Shown here one piece after another: positions 16,122 to 23,817 of a stretch of 64,000 nt of DNA. The position numbers and the translations under genes were made by a program. Under the pieces are notes generated by a model. That model was given only the letters and a program-made list of their open reading frames with translations. It was not told the origin of the DNA and made no database searches. Positions within the stretch are counted from its first letter, which is position 1, and every line of letters starts with the position of its first letter. The DNA is from JANQMY01 sp965227095 (GTDB taxonomy: Bacteria > Pseudomonadota > Alphaproteobacteria > JANQMY01): assembly GCA_965227095.1 (NCBI GenBank), contig CBDDFL010000001.1, forward strand, positions 3,119,898 through 3,183,897, written 5' to 3'.

Positions 16122-16541
16122 TCAACTATTCCCCGGATCAACCCCCATGGATTTGAGAAACTCTTCTCCGGTTAGGCGCGGGTGGTCGCCCGCGAAATCA
16201 TATCCTTTGGGTTTCTCATCCACATAGATTTCACCGTCGAGAGAAAATTGATCCCCATCCTCGAAGGATCCGGTGCACATCAAGTACATTTCCGGTTCGA
16301 ACAGATGGTAGAACAGACTTGTTCCGCAGTCTGAGCAAAACCCCCGCTCCGCCCACTCGGACGATTTGTAGGTCTTCAATTTCTCCTCACCGCCAAACGA
16401 GATGTTTTTGACGGTGGCGGCCATGAGCGGGCCGCCGGTCCAATTGCGGCACATGCTGCAATGACAGGCATGCACATGGGGGTCCACCTCTTCCGCCTCG
16501 AAGGTGATGGCCCCACATAGGCATTTTCCTTTGGCAGACAT
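16122..16541 (-). CDS. GFA/CENP-V family zinc-binding protein
   Basis: The 139-residue product belongs to the glutathione-dependent formaldehyde-activating (Gfa)/CENP-V fold, a small zinc protein. The zinc ligands are in place: KCLCGAITF, VHACHCSMCRNWTGG and ERGFCSDCGTSLFY. The start MSAKGKCLCG is chosen because GAGGAGAA lies 4 bases upstream; an upstream extension of 43 codons has no family similarity. True Gfa activity is uncertain for this family, and many members are of unknown function. It is the last gene of a leftward pair after the P450. Confidence 0.88.
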   Translation of the reverse strand: MSAKGKCLCGAITFEAEEVDPHVHACHCSMCRNWTGGPLMAATVKNISFGGEEKLKTYKSSEWAERGFCSDCGTSLFYHLFEPEMYLMCTGSFEDGDQFSLDGEIYVDEKPKGYDFAGDHPRLTGEEFLKSMGVDPGNS

Positions 16542-16559
16542 TATGTTCTCCTCTGTTTG

Positions 16560-16586
16560 TTTCAATGGAGTCGGACCCCATTGAAA
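16560..16586. repeat. REP-like palindrome, copy B
   Basis: TTTCAATGGAGTC, G, GACCCCATTGAAA: arms are complementary at 12 of 13 positions around a central base. It sits in the 50-bp gap between the P450 and the Gfa-like gene, both leftward. It shares its plan with copies at 13313, 25489 and 26420. Confidence 0.75.
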
Positions 16587-16591
16587 ACGGC

Positions 16592-17914
16592 CTAAGTTCC
16601 CAAATCCACTTCCAGCTTGTGGATGCCGTGGACGAAATTGCCGGGCAGAATATCGATCTTGCCGGTCCATTCAATGCGGGGGAAACGTTCAAGAATTTTT
16701 CGGTAGGCCACTTCCAACTGCATGGCGGCGATGCGCTGCCCCAAGCACACATGGGGGCCCAGGCCAAAGGCCAGGTGATCGTCCCTGTTCGGACGGTCAA
16801 GGTCGAACTGGTCCGGATTTGGGAACACCTCCGGGTCGCGGTTCGCCGCGCCGTAGAACAGCACCACTTTCTCGTTCTCGCCGATCTTCTGACCGCCAAT
16901 TTCGGTGGGCTTCGTGGTGGTGCGGCGCATATGCATCACCGGCGAGACCATGCGCAACGCTTCCGGCACCATGAGCGGCCCGATTTCATCGGGATTGGCG
17001 ATCAAGCGTTCCTTCACCTTCGGAAATTCCGTCAGCAGACGCATTGTTCCGGACAAGGAGTTTCGCGTGGTATCATTGCCCGCGAAGATAATCAGCAACC
17101 AGGCGCCGTCCAGGAATTCCTGGCTGAGCGGATCGCCATCCACTTCCGCCTGGGCAATCGCGGTCAGCAGGTCATCCCGGGGATTGGCGCGGCGGTCTTG
17201 CAGCACCCGTTCGCCATATTTGAACATGTCGTTGATGGTCCAATTGGCTTTGGTGATTTCCCAGATCAGTTGCAGCGACATGCCGTTGGCGCGCACCATG
17301 CCGGATATCCGCTCCAGCACATCCATCCATTTGCCGACTTTGTAGCGGTCCTGCTCATCCACGCCGAGCATTTCGCACAAGGTGAACAAGGGCAGCTTCT
17401 CGGAGAAGTGCTCGACCATGTCCACCACCGGCCCGCGCGCCTCCAAATCATCCAGCAACGCATCCACTTTCTGTTCCACCCGCGTCCTGAGCTGGGCCAC
17501 ATAATCCGGCGTAAAGAAGGAGCGGTGCTGCATCCGCAGCTCGATGTGCTGAGGCCGGTCGAGGCAAATGAGCGTGTTGAGCGCGGCGCCGTACAAACGG
17601 CCTTTGCGCTGGACCGGCGTCCCATAACCGATATTGATGCCGCCCCGCTGGGACGAAAAGGTTTCGGGGTCCAGCTCCACCCGCTTAATGTCGTCATAGC
17701 GGGTCAGTGCCCAAAACCCCGCAAAATCCCGCTCATCGAACCAGGCCACCGGCGCCACTTCGCGTAACGCCCGATAATAGTGAAACGGATGGCCATTGGT
17801 CCAAGCATTCGGATCCGCCATATTGAAATGCCGAGGGGGTCTGAACGCCGCCGGATGGGCGGGCCGATCGTCTAAGCTGTCGATCCAAACGGTGTCGGTA
17901 ACGGGTTTAAGCAC
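16592..17914 (-). CDS. Cytochrome P450 (CYP125-like monooxygenase)
   Basis: This 440-residue soluble bacterial P450 hydroxylates a hydrophobic substrate using O2 and electrons from a ferredoxin. The oxygen-binding I-helix reads IIFAGNDTTRNSLSG, the ExxR pair is in VPEALRMVSP, and the haem thiolate is C390 in FGLGPHVCLGQR. The AGNDTTRNS form and the MHMRRTTT segment resemble actinobacterial and proteobacterial steroid or terpene side-chain hydroxylases (CYP125/CYP142 group), a family-level inference. No ferredoxin or reductase gene lies next to it. It is followed by a REP-like palindrome and the Gfa-like gene. Confidence 0.92.
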   Translation of the reverse strand: MLKPVTDTVWIDSLDDRPAHPAAFRPPRHFNMADPNAWTNGHPFHYYRALREVAPVAWFDERDFAGFWALTRYDDIKRVELDPETFSSQRGGINIGYGTPVQRKGRLYGAALNTLICLDRPQHIELRMQHRSFFTPDYVAQLRTRVEQKVDALLDDLEARGPVVDMVEHFSEKLPLFTLCEMLGVDEQDRYKVGKWMDVLERISGMVRANGMSLQLIWEITKANWTINDMFKYGERVLQDRRANPRDDLLTAIAQAEVDGDPLSQEFLDGAWLLIIFAGNDTTRNSLSGTMRLLTEFPKVKERLIANPDEIGPLMVPEALRMVSPVMHMRRTTTKPTEIGGQKIGENEKVVLFYGAANRDPEVFPNPDQFDLDRPNRDDHLAFGLGPHVCLGQRIAAMQLEVAYRKILERFPRIEWTGKIDILPGNFVHGIHKLEVDLGT

Positions 17915-18169
17915 TTTAATCCTCGCGAAAACATGATGATGGGGCGTCGACGCCGACTCACATTATCTCAGCGGGACTTGTCGCAAAAGTGAAACAGGCG
18001 TCATTTTCCGGCCAACCGGCTCAAAAAACACCGGGTTCCCTAAGGGAACCGTACGGATGCCCCCGGACATCAGACTGCCCTTTGCGCCGCAAAACGCTTT
18101 CGAGGGGGGCCCGTCTTGGCTGGTCAAAAGCGCTGACAGACTTCCGGATCGAACGAATGGCCAAACCAC
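17915..18169. other. Intergenic region, left part of the P450-rpsF gap
   Basis: No gene is supported. It holds a perfect 12-bp palindrome GGCGTCGACGCC (17942-17953), followed by GACTCACATT, a word also present after GCGCCCC at 7083-7092 upstream of yicC. A 7-bp hairpin GGTTCCC-TAA-GGGAACC lies at 18034-18050. A P450 promoter should lie here; none could be placed confidently. Confidence 0.4.
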
Positions 18170-18197
18170 TTGCAAACCAAGCCTTTTTGGCTATAGT
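18170..18197 (+). promoter_or_regulatory. Probable promoter of the rpsF-rpsR-rplI operon
   Basis: TTGCAA (18170-18175) and TATAGT (18192-18197) are separated by 16 bp. This is the best sigma-70-like match upstream of rpsF and predicts a leader of about 145 bases. Confidence 0.55.
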
Positions 18198-18261
18198 GCC
18201 GCGCCTCGAGAGATCGTGGCCGTTGCCGTTTTGCGTGAGGCAAAATCAAGGGACATCCCAG

Positions 18262-18312
18262 CGTAACGGGCCATGGCGGAGACCCAACCTGGCGATAACA
18301 GCCGGGCCCTTC
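18262..18312 (+). promoter_or_regulatory. Candidate structured leader of rpsF (possible S6:S18 autoregulatory element)
   Basis: GGGCC (18268-18272) can pair with the GGCCC half of GGGCCC (18304-18309), closing a G/C-rich leader hairpin about 40 bases before the rpsF start. In many bacteria the S6:S18 complex binds a structured rpsF leader to control its own synthesis. Whether this is that element is inference; no covariation can be tested here. Confidence 0.3.
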
Positions 18313-18350
18313 GTCCCACGATGGATCGTTTGAAGAGAAAAGGAAACCAT

Positions 18351-18815
18351 ATGGCTTTGTACGAGCACATTTTTGCTGCGCGTCAGGACATCTCTGCGCA
18401 GCAGGTCGAGACCCTGACCGAAGACTTCAAGAAAATCATCACGGACAATGGCGGCACGGTCGGCAAGACCGAAGCATGGGGCCTGAAGAACCTGTCCTTC
18501 CGGATCAAGAAAAACCGGAAAGCACATTTCGTGTTGATGAATGTCGATGCCCCGGCGGCGGCCATCCAAGAATTGGAACGCCAAGAGCGCCTCAATGAAG
18601 ACGTTATTCGCATTCTCACCATCAAAGTGGACGAGCTGGAAGAAGGCCCCTCCGCGATGATGCAAAGCCGCGGTGGCCGCGACGGCGATCGCCCACGCCG
18701 CGACGGAGACCGGCGCCCGCCGCGCGATGGCGACCGGCGCCCTCCCCGTGACGATGCCCCGAAACCAGCGGCAAGCGCACCGGCTGACGCCGAAGCAGCG
18801 CCCGCCAGCGAATAA
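18351..18815 (+). CDS. rpsF: 30S ribosomal protein S6
   Basis: S6 binds the central domain of 16S rRNA as a heterodimer with S18. The conserved core is residues 1-105, including MALYEHIFAARQD, TDNGGTVGKTEAWGLKNL and HFVLMNVDAPAAAIQELERQ. The 154-residue length exceeds the usual 95-130. The extra C-terminus carries repeated RRPPRDGD-type units and an Ala/Pro/Glu tail. The ATG is chosen at MALYEHIF, after AAAAGGAAACC; 26 extra upstream codons do not match the family. rpsR follows after 11 bp. Confidence 0.96.
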   Translation: MALYEHIFAARQDISAQQVETLTEDFKKIITDNGGTVGKTEAWGLKNLSFRIKKNRKAHFVLMNVDAPAAAIQELERQERLNEDVIRILTIKVDELEEGPSAMMQSRGGRDGDRPRRDGDRRPPRDGDRRPPRDDAPKPAASAPADAEAAPASE

Positions 18816-18826
18816 GGAGATCAAAA

Positions 18827-19084
18827 ATGGCTGAACGACCCGCAGGTGGTGGTGGCGGACAACGCCGTCCTTTCTTCCGTCGCCGGAAGACATGCCCGTT
18901 CTCTGGCGCCAACTCGCCGAAGATCGATTACAAAGACATTCGTTTGTTGCAGCGTTTCATATCCGAGCGCGGCAAAATCGTCCCCAGCCGGATCACGGCC
19001 GTTTCCGCGAAGAAACAGCGTGAATTAAGCCGGGCCATCAAACGCGCACGTTATCTGGGCTTGTTGCCCTATATCGTACGTTAG
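18827..19084 (+). CDS. rpsR: 30S ribosomal protein S18
   Basis: S18 (85 residues) pairs with S6 on the 30S platform. The core RRKTCPFSGANSPKIDYKDI, the helix ITAVSAKKQRELSRAIKRAR and the ending YLGLLPYIVR are diagnostic. AAGGAG lies just before the ATG. It sits between rpsF and rplI, with no DUF2232 gene inserted between rpsR and rplI as is seen in some relatives. Confidence 0.97.
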   Translation: MAERPAGGGGGQRRPFFRRRKTCPFSGANSPKIDYKDIRLLQRFISERGKIVPSRITAVSAKKQRELSRAIKRARYLGLLPYIVR

Positions 19085-19107
19085 TCTTGGGACGGAGGAA
19101 CAGTTAG

Positions 19108-19740
19108 ATGCAAGTAGTATTGCTGGAACGCGTCGCTAAGCTCGGACAGATGGGCGACGTGGTCAATGTGAAAGACGGCTATGCCCGGAACTTTCTTCTG
19201 CCGCGCAAGAAGGCGTTGCGGGCAACCGCTGAAAACCTGGCGCATTTCGAAACCCAAAAGGCGCAACTGGAAGCGCGCAATTTGGAGCTGAAGAAAGAAG
19301 CCGAACAGGTCGCCGCGAAATTAGACGGTGAAACCTTTGTCATCATTCGCCAAGCCGGCGAAACCGGCCAACTATATGGCTCGGTCGCGTCGCGCGACAT
19401 CGCGGCAGCCATCAGCGACGGCGGCGTGTCCGTGGAACGCGGCCAGATCACCATGGACAAGCCCATCAAAACCCTTGGTCTGCACGACGAAAAGGTGGTT
19501 CTCCACCCGGAAGTGAGTGTTAACGTTGTGGTCAACGTGGCCCGCTCCGAAGAAGAAGCGGAACGCCAAGCACGGGGCGAAGACGTCACCGCGCAAGTGG
19601 ATGACGAGGAAGACGAAGACGCCATTTCCGTGGAAGATGTCTTTGAAGACGAAGCCCAAGCTCAAGAAGCTTTAGGCGAAGACGGCGAAGGGGACGCGGA
19701 CAGCGTATCTGCCGAGGAAGAAGAAACACCGGAAAGCTAA
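19108..19740 (+). CDS. rplI: 50S ribosomal protein L9 with long acidic tail
   Basis: L9 binds 23S rRNA and affects reading-frame fidelity. The N-domain QVVLLERVAKLGQMGDVVNVKDGYARNFLLP (read as two segments) and the C-domain ending HPEVSVNVVVNVARSEEEAE are standard and account for about 150 residues. A tail of about 58 residues follows, dominated by Asp and Glu (DDEEDEDAISVEDVFEDEA, GEDGEGDADSV), giving 210 residues against a usual 148-150. Acidic L9 tails occur in Alphaproteobacteria, but this one is long. A strong terminator follows 38 bp downstream. Confidence 0.96.
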   Translation: MQVVLLERVAKLGQMGDVVNVKDGYARNFLLPRKKALRATAENLAHFETQKAQLEARNLELKKEAEQVAAKLDGETFVIIRQAGETGQLYGSVASRDIAAAISDGGVSVERGQITMDKPIKTLGLHDEKVVLHPEVSVNVVVNVARSEEEAERQARGEDVTAQVDDEEDEDAISVEDVFEDEAQAQEALGEDGEGDADSVSAEEEETPES

Positions 19741-19778
19741 CGCTTTCGAACGCCCTTCTTCAGAACAGAGAATTAAAA

Positions 19779-19805
19779 GCCGTCGGATCTTCCGGCGGCT
19801 TTTTC
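19779..19805 (+). terminator. Rho-independent terminator of the rpsF operon
   Basis: GCCGTCGG-ATCTT-CCGGCGGC is an 8-bp stem with one wobble pair, followed by TTTTT. It lies 38 bp after the rplI stop. Confidence 0.85.
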
Positions 19806-19839
19806 CGTTTCAAGGGACGTTGCGAGCGGCACCGGCCGC

Positions 19840-20436
19840 CTAAACCGTCTCATCCTTCGCCAATAGGAGCGTTGCCTTCACCACGTCCGCCAGTCGTGAC
19901 CTGGAAGACCCCGGCAGATCACTGTCCAATGCATAGTCATGCAACAAGGCCTGTCCGGCGCGGGCGACGATGGCCGCCTTAAGCTTGGCCTTCGCCGGCG
20001 TAACCCCCTGCTCCCGGTAATGGTCCACCAGCACTTGTTCAACGGCGTCGTCAAAGGATTTCAATTTCGCCTGAAGTGCCGGGGGACGCGGTGCCTCCGT
20101 ATACAGAAAATGATGCAGACGCGGCCGGGATTGGTGCACAGCCATGGCTTCTTCGAAAACAATTTCTATACGCGTCTTCAGGTCCAGGGCGCCGCTTTGA
20201 GCAAGGCGCGCAAGGATGTGGGCGCCCGCATCATCCACATGGCGTTCGGCAACCGCCGTCAGCACCTGCTCCTTGTTCTTGAACCATTCATATAAGCCGC
20301 CCACCGACACATCCGCTTTTTGCGCCAGGGCATTCATACTGGTTTTGGTATAGCCCTTTTCGTCGAACAACATTTCCGCCGCGTCCAAAATGCGGTCGCG
20401 GGTCTCTTGGGCCCGTCTTTGTTGCGGGTGTTTCAT
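19840..20436 (-). CDS. TetR family transcriptional regulator
   Basis: A 198-residue TetR repressor: RRAQETRDRILDAAEMLF then TSMNALAQKADVSVGGLYEWFKNKEQVL form the HTH (about residues 6-55). The C-terminal domain is of the AcrR general type with a YREQGVTPAKAKLKA stretch. The start MKHPQQRRAQ is taken in place of a 30-codon upstream extension that would run into the operator region. It is divergent from a two-gene unit, and two matched 15-bp palindromes lie in the gap (20519-20554), so this protein is probably the repressor of that unit. Confidence 0.88.
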   Translation of the reverse strand: MKHPQQRRAQETRDRILDAAEMLFDEKGYTKTSMNALAQKADVSVGGLYEWFKNKEQVLTAVAERHVDDAGAHILARLAQSGALDLKTRIEIVFEEAMAVHQSRPRLHHFLYTEAPRPPALQAKLKSFDDAVEQVLVDHYREQGVTPAKAKLKAAIVARAGQALLHDYALDSDLPGSSRSRLADVVKATLLLAKDETV

Positions 20437-20511
20437 CTGCTTGTCGCGTGTCCTCAACTCGATACCAACCGATCCCCCGCTCACCCTATCAAACTTTTCG
20501 CCTGAAATCTC

Positions 20512-20554
20512 TTGAAATCCGAACATATCTCGGTTATATCCGAATGATACTCGG
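20512..20554 (+). promoter_or_regulatory. Promoter with paired 15-bp operators
   Basis: TTGAAA (20512-20517), 17 bases and TATATC (20535-20540) form a rightward promoter. Two copies of CCGA-N7-TCGG occur: CCGAACATATCTCGG at 20519-20533, filling the -35/-10 spacer, and CCGAATGATACTCGG at 20540-20554 over the start site. Their centres are 21 bp apart, two helical turns, so two dimers could bind the same face. The divergent TetR gene starts at 20436. Confidence 0.7.
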
Positions 20555-20581
20555 TTTTATAAAGGAGCGTTTTTACCCCAA

Positions 20582-21076
20582 ATGAACAGCAGAGGATTTC
20601 GTGGCTTTGAAGTGTCATCCACCATCAACGATGTGGAGATCGATGAGGTCTGGAACCGGATCGAAACATGGGACGGCGTCAATTACGAGCTTGGTCCGCT
20701 CATTCGCATGTCCGCGCCTGCCGACTATCCGCGCGTGAGCGACATTCCACCGGATGGGATTGTGCATTTCACATCCTATATTTTGCTGTTCGGGTTCCTG
20801 CCGATCGACGCCCATCGCTTTGGGTTGGTGGCTGTGGAAGCGCCTTATCTTTTCGATGAACGCTCCAGCAACAATATGATGCGTGTGTGGACCCACCGGC
20901 GACACCTTGAGACCGTGGCGGACGGGGTAAAGGTGACCGATCATTGTACGGTGCAAGCCAGATGGTTCATGCCCGGCGCGTTGATGACCTGGATCTACCG
21001 GCAGATCTTTAAACGGCGGCACCGCCGCCTGGTGCGCTATTTCCAACGGCGAGTGCCGTCATCCGACCATGCCTAA
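20582..21076 (+). CDS. Hypothetical protein, SRPBCC-like
   Basis: This 164-residue protein has no exact family I can name. The pattern resembles SRPBCC/START-like proteins: an N-terminal VSSTINDVEIDEVWNRIETWDGVNYELGP (as two segments), alternating strands in the middle and a long C-terminal basic helix MTWIYRQIFKRRHRRLVRYF. Such proteins bind hydrophobic ligands in a helix-grip pocket. AAAGGAG lies 14 bases before the ATG, longer than usual. It overlaps the downstream hydrolase by 8 bp, so the two are translationally coupled and probably share the TetR-controlled promoter. Confidence 0.7.
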   Translation: MNSRGFRGFEVSSTINDVEIDEVWNRIETWDGVNYELGPLIRMSAPADYPRVSDIPPDGIVHFTSYILLFGFLPIDAHRFGLVAVEAPYLFDERSSNNMMRVWTHRRHLETVADGVKVTDHCTVQARWFMPGALMTWIYRQIFKRRHRRLVRYFQRRVPSSDHA

Positions 21077-21911
21077 GCCGCCCAATGCTTCCCTGACACA
21101 ATGGGTGACCTTGCCGGATGGGCAAACACTTTACGTTCGCGATGAAGGAAACGGCCCTGCCGTTGTTTTCATTCACGGTCTGCCCGGCATCGCCAAGGAC
21201 TTTTCACCCTTAATATCTAAGCTGTGCGATCGCTTTCGCTGCATTTCTTATGACCGCGCGGGCTATGGTGCATCCGCGCCCGCAGACAAAAAGCGCCCAG
21301 TGGGTATCGGCAAAAACGTCGAAGATCTGACGCGCCTGTTAGACACGTTGGATGTGCAACGCGTGGTGCTGATTGGATGGTCCTACGGCGGACATATCGC
21401 CCTTGCAGCTGCCCGCAACATGCCAACGCGCGTGACACGCGTCGTCCTGTTGGGATCGGCGGGCCCCCGTTTCCGGTTTCCCCCGACTTGGACGGATGTC
21501 CTGTTGTACCGCACCCCCATTGGCAAACTGATCCTTCGGATTCTCGTTCGATTAGGGCCAACGGTCTTTCGTGGCCCTCTCAATGCCGCCTATGGAAGCC
21601 GGGCGCCTCACACTGTTGTGGAAGACTTCTGGAAAGCAATCAGTCGGCCGGGCTCCCTCTCCCACTGGATTCGCGAAGCGTCTTGCTGGAATCCACGCGA
21701 TCCCTCAATCAAAGACGTTCAACAACCCTGCCTCATTCTTCACGGCGATGCGGACACACGGGTTCCCCTTTCGGTGGCACGCGACCTTGCCGGTACTCTG
21801 GAACATTCGACGCTGGTTGAAATTCCCGGGGCCGGCCATTGGCCTTTCGCCACCCACACCGATCTTGTGGAGTACCACATGCGGCAGTTTTTGAACGTGA
21901 CAGAAACCTGA
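21069..21911 (+). CDS. Alpha/beta hydrolase
   Basis: A 280-residue alpha/beta-fold hydrolase. The oxyanion region is VVFIHGLPGIAKDF, the nucleophile elbow is LIGWSYGGHIAL (Ser in GWSYGG), the acid is in LILHGDADTRVPL and the catalytic His in IPGAGHWPF. The pattern resembles esterases and epoxide or haloalkane-type hydrolases, and the substrate is unknown. It is the second gene of the unit controlled from the paired operators near 20.5 kb. Confidence 0.88.
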   Translation: MPKPPNASLTQWVTLPDGQTLYVRDEGNGPAVVFIHGLPGIAKDFSPLISKLCDRFRCISYDRAGYGASAPADKKRPVGIGKNVEDLTRLLDTLDVQRVVLIGWSYGGHIALAAARNMPTRVTRVVLLGSAGPRFRFPPTWTDVLLYRTPIGKLILRILVRLGPTVFRGPLNAAYGSRAPHTVVEDFWKAISRPGSLSHWIREASCWNPRDPSIKDVQQPCLILHGDADTRVPLSVARDLAGTLEHSTLVEIPGAGHWPFATHTDLVEYHMRQFLNVTET

Positions 21912-22202
21912 TCTCGTAACGGCGCGAGAAACCAGTGACGTCACCCGGAAAGGCAATTGCCGATACAAAGTCTGCCGCAGGCGGCGCTCGTGTTTTTCGA
22001 AGGCGAAGGCCGACCGGCACACCAAGCCGCTTTTCATTCAGGAACGATTCGGTTTTGACCGCGAACCATCTTTGGCGGTTACCGAATCCCTTCAAAAAGT
22101 GCTGGGTATTTAAGCGGTCGATTGCCTTTTTGCACAATACTTCAACATGATTACTTTTTTATCACAAAGTTCTACTTTTTTGATTGCGCGCCCCGATGTC
22201 TT
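21912..22202. other. Gene-free region downstream of the hydrolase
   Basis: Nothing with coding character is seen. It has a 10-bp palindrome GTGACGTCAC at 21935-21944 and a GC-rich stretch with Pro/Arg-coding shadows on the minus strand. Sequence becomes AT-rich from about 22130, approaching the UrcA gene, where a promoter would be expected. Confidence 0.4.
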
Positions 22203-22238
22203 CCCTTACGCAAGGGTCAGCGCACCATTCGAGTGCGC
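22203..22238 (+). other. Two adjacent hairpins in the urcA leader
   Basis: CCCTT-acgc-AAGGG (22203-22216) is followed by GCGCAC-N7-GTGCGC (22220-22238) and TTTAT. The second could act as a weak terminator or a leader attenuator. Both lie within 95 bp upstream of the UrcA coding start. Confidence 0.4.
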
Positions 22239-22295
22239 TTTATCAAAGAGGAAGTGTCCGGTTCATTCCTAACCTCTATTTTTGGAGAGATAGAC

Positions 22296-22607
22296 ATGAT
22301 CCGAGTATCGACTGCCATAACGGCATTTGTATTTGCTGTTTCAACCAGCGCTTTGGCCGGCGAGTCCATTCAGTACAAGCGTTCCAATCTTACCGACGGC
22401 GCCTATGTCGAAAGCGTCTACGATGACATTTACCACGCAGCTAAGCGTACCTGCGGGTATACGTATAACGGCAGACCCATGAGCGACTTTGCAAAGCGAT
22501 CCTGCATCAAGTCGTCAATCGAAGCTGCCGTGTCAAAGATTGACCATCCTAGTTTGACGGCCTATTCCACCAAGGCCGTGAAAGAGATAATGCTTGCCGC
22601 TAAATAG
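22296..22607 (+). CDS. UrcA family protein (paralogue 1)
   Basis: A 103-residue exported protein. The signal peptide is MIRVSTAITAFVFAVSTSAL with cleavage after ALA. The mature part carries the UrcA pattern YVESVYDDIYHAAKRTC, a second cysteine in RSCIKSSIEAAVSKI, and DHPSLTAYS. The family is named from Alphaproteobacteria, where it is usually small, periplasmic and of unknown function. TTTGGAGAGAT precedes the ATG, which is preferred over an in-frame start 58 codons upstream. A second copy lies 1.2 kb to the right. Two conserved cysteines could form a disulphide. Confidence 0.8.
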   Translation: MIRVSTAITAFVFAVSTSALAGESIQYKRSNLTDGAYVESVYDDIYHAAKRTCGYTYNGRPMSDFAKRSCIKSSIEAAVSKIDHPSLTAYSTKAVKEIMLAAK

Positions 22608-22697
22608 CGGTCCAAACATGTTCTAAGAATGCACGGCTGTGGGCCGTGTTCCGCGATCCGCCGGGTCTGAATTCGGCGGATCGTACCAAACGCGCAA

Positions 22698-23084
22698 TCA
22701 TAAGCCCGCACTGCGATTGGCAAGGTAAAGAACCACGGCGCCACCCAAAGCGATTGTTGCGACGATATCCGCGATGACGATTGACGAGAGCGCTCCACTC
22801 GGATCGCCTACTCCGTATACAAACCAAAAAAAAGAACCAACGCTGATCGCCGCCGCAATAAATGCGATGGGCTGCATTGCCGGCATAAAGGCCGCATAGG
22901 CGAAAAATCCCCCTAAAATGCCGAACATGACCGCGCGGTGGCGCATCAGAATCTCAAGCGTCGGGTCTGAAATTGACGTCGCATAGAGTGCGTTCACCCG
23001 CTCCACGCCGATTGCCCCAACGAGCGGCAAGAGATGGATGATCGCAACAATCAACATGAGACCTGTGATAATGCGTTCTGTCAT
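22698..23084 (-). CDS. Hypothetical four-helix membrane protein
   Basis: This 128-residue integral membrane protein has four hydrophobic segments: about 3-25 (RIITGLMLIVAIIHLLPLVG), 50-68, 73-92 (AFIAAAISVGSFFWFVYGVG) and 98-120. An HR motif (LMRHRAVMFG) follows the first loop, a feature of DoxX-like or DUF-type small membrane proteins; I cannot assign it further. The start is after AGGAGGGCGCC, not at an upstream in-frame codon. It is divergent from the MaoC gene, with an 81-bp gap. Confidence 0.65.
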   Translation of the reverse strand: MTERIITGLMLIVAIIHLLPLVGAIGVERVNALYATSISDPTLEILMRHRAVMFGILGGFFAYAAFMPAMQPIAFIAAAISVGSFFWFVYGVGDPSGALSSIVIADIVATIALGGAVVLYLANRSAGL

Positions 23085-23165
23085 GGCGCCCTCCTCTATC
23101 GCGGGCCAATTTGACCGCCCCGGCAAAAACCGCAATTACTGCAGGCGTAATAAGGAGGGGAAACG

Positions 23166-23600
23166 ATGCTCTATTTCGATGACATTCCGGTGGGATACAA
23201 AAGCCATGTGGGGTCTTACGACCTCACCAAGGACGAAATCATCGAAGTGGCCACCAGATGGGATCCGCAGCCCTTTCACATTGATGAGGAGGCCGCGAAA
23301 GCGTCTGTATTTGGGGGGCTGGTAGCGTCGTCGGTTCACCTCTTCGCGATCCTGACGCGCCTCTTCTTCGATCATGAGGATCGGATCCAAACATTGGCCA
23401 TGCTGTCAAAAGATGGGATCAAGCTGCCCCACCCCGCACGCGCCGGTGACACGCTGCACTATCACACGGAATGTACGCAGGCGAAGCAGACCTCAAATCC
23501 GAAACGGGGCATCATCACCCTGGCGGACACGTTGACCAACCAAAACGGTGAGGCGGTGCTGACCCAAACCGTGACCCTTATGGTGGCTCGAATCCCTTAG
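23166..23600 (+). CDS. MaoC family dehydratase
   Basis: A 144-residue single hot-dog-fold protein of the MaoC (R-specific enoyl-CoA hydratase) family. The N-terminus YFDDIPVGYKSHVGSYDLT and the hydratase motif PFHIDEEAAKASVFGGLVASS carry the catalytic Asp/His pair (F-H-I-D and the following His in SSVHLF). A C-terminal strand set ends QTVTLMVARIP. AAGGAGGGG precedes the ATG. It probably hydrates an enoyl-CoA, but the substrate is not identifiable, and no beta-oxidation gene lies immediately beside it. Confidence 0.87.
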   Translation: MLYFDDIPVGYKSHVGSYDLTKDEIIEVATRWDPQPFHIDEEAAKASVFGGLVASSVHLFAILTRLFFDHEDRIQTLAMLSKDGIKLPHPARAGDTLHYHTECTQAKQTSNPKRGIITLADTLTNQNGEAVLTQTVTLMVARIP

Positions 23601-23651
23601 AGGATCACTGTTGGGTTGTTCAAAACCCTCAATTTTTTGCATAAATCTGCG

Positions 23652-23665
23652 ATTTTGCGCAAAAT
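23652..23665. promoter_or_regulatory. Perfect 14-bp palindrome upstream of urcA paralogue 2
   Basis: ATTTTGCGCAAAAT is exactly self-complementary and lies about 155 bp before the next coding start in AT-rich sequence. It looks like a dimeric regulator site. Nothing else is recognised in this 217-bp gap. Confidence 0.4.
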
Positions 23666-23817
23666 TATGGTCTCAATGGATATTTTTCCACGCAATGGCA
23701 AAAAGTCCTTGCCGAGCCAAACTTGCGCCCTAGCTCTTCACCAACGCGACAACAAGATCGCGAAAATCATGAGGAAATGCCCGGATCATTTTTGACCTTA
23801 ATTGTGGACAGACATAA

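Noticed and set aside
16565..17767. A 400-codon open frame on the plus strand
   Set aside because: It is antisense to the clear cytochrome P450 gene, is rich in His, Gln and Arg without domain motifs, and reflects the GC-biased codons of the real gene.
18034..18050. GGTTCCC-TAA-GGGAACC hairpin read as a terminator
   Set aside because: The T-run on the minus strand begins 5 bases after the stem and no leftward gene ends here, so a terminator call is not justified.
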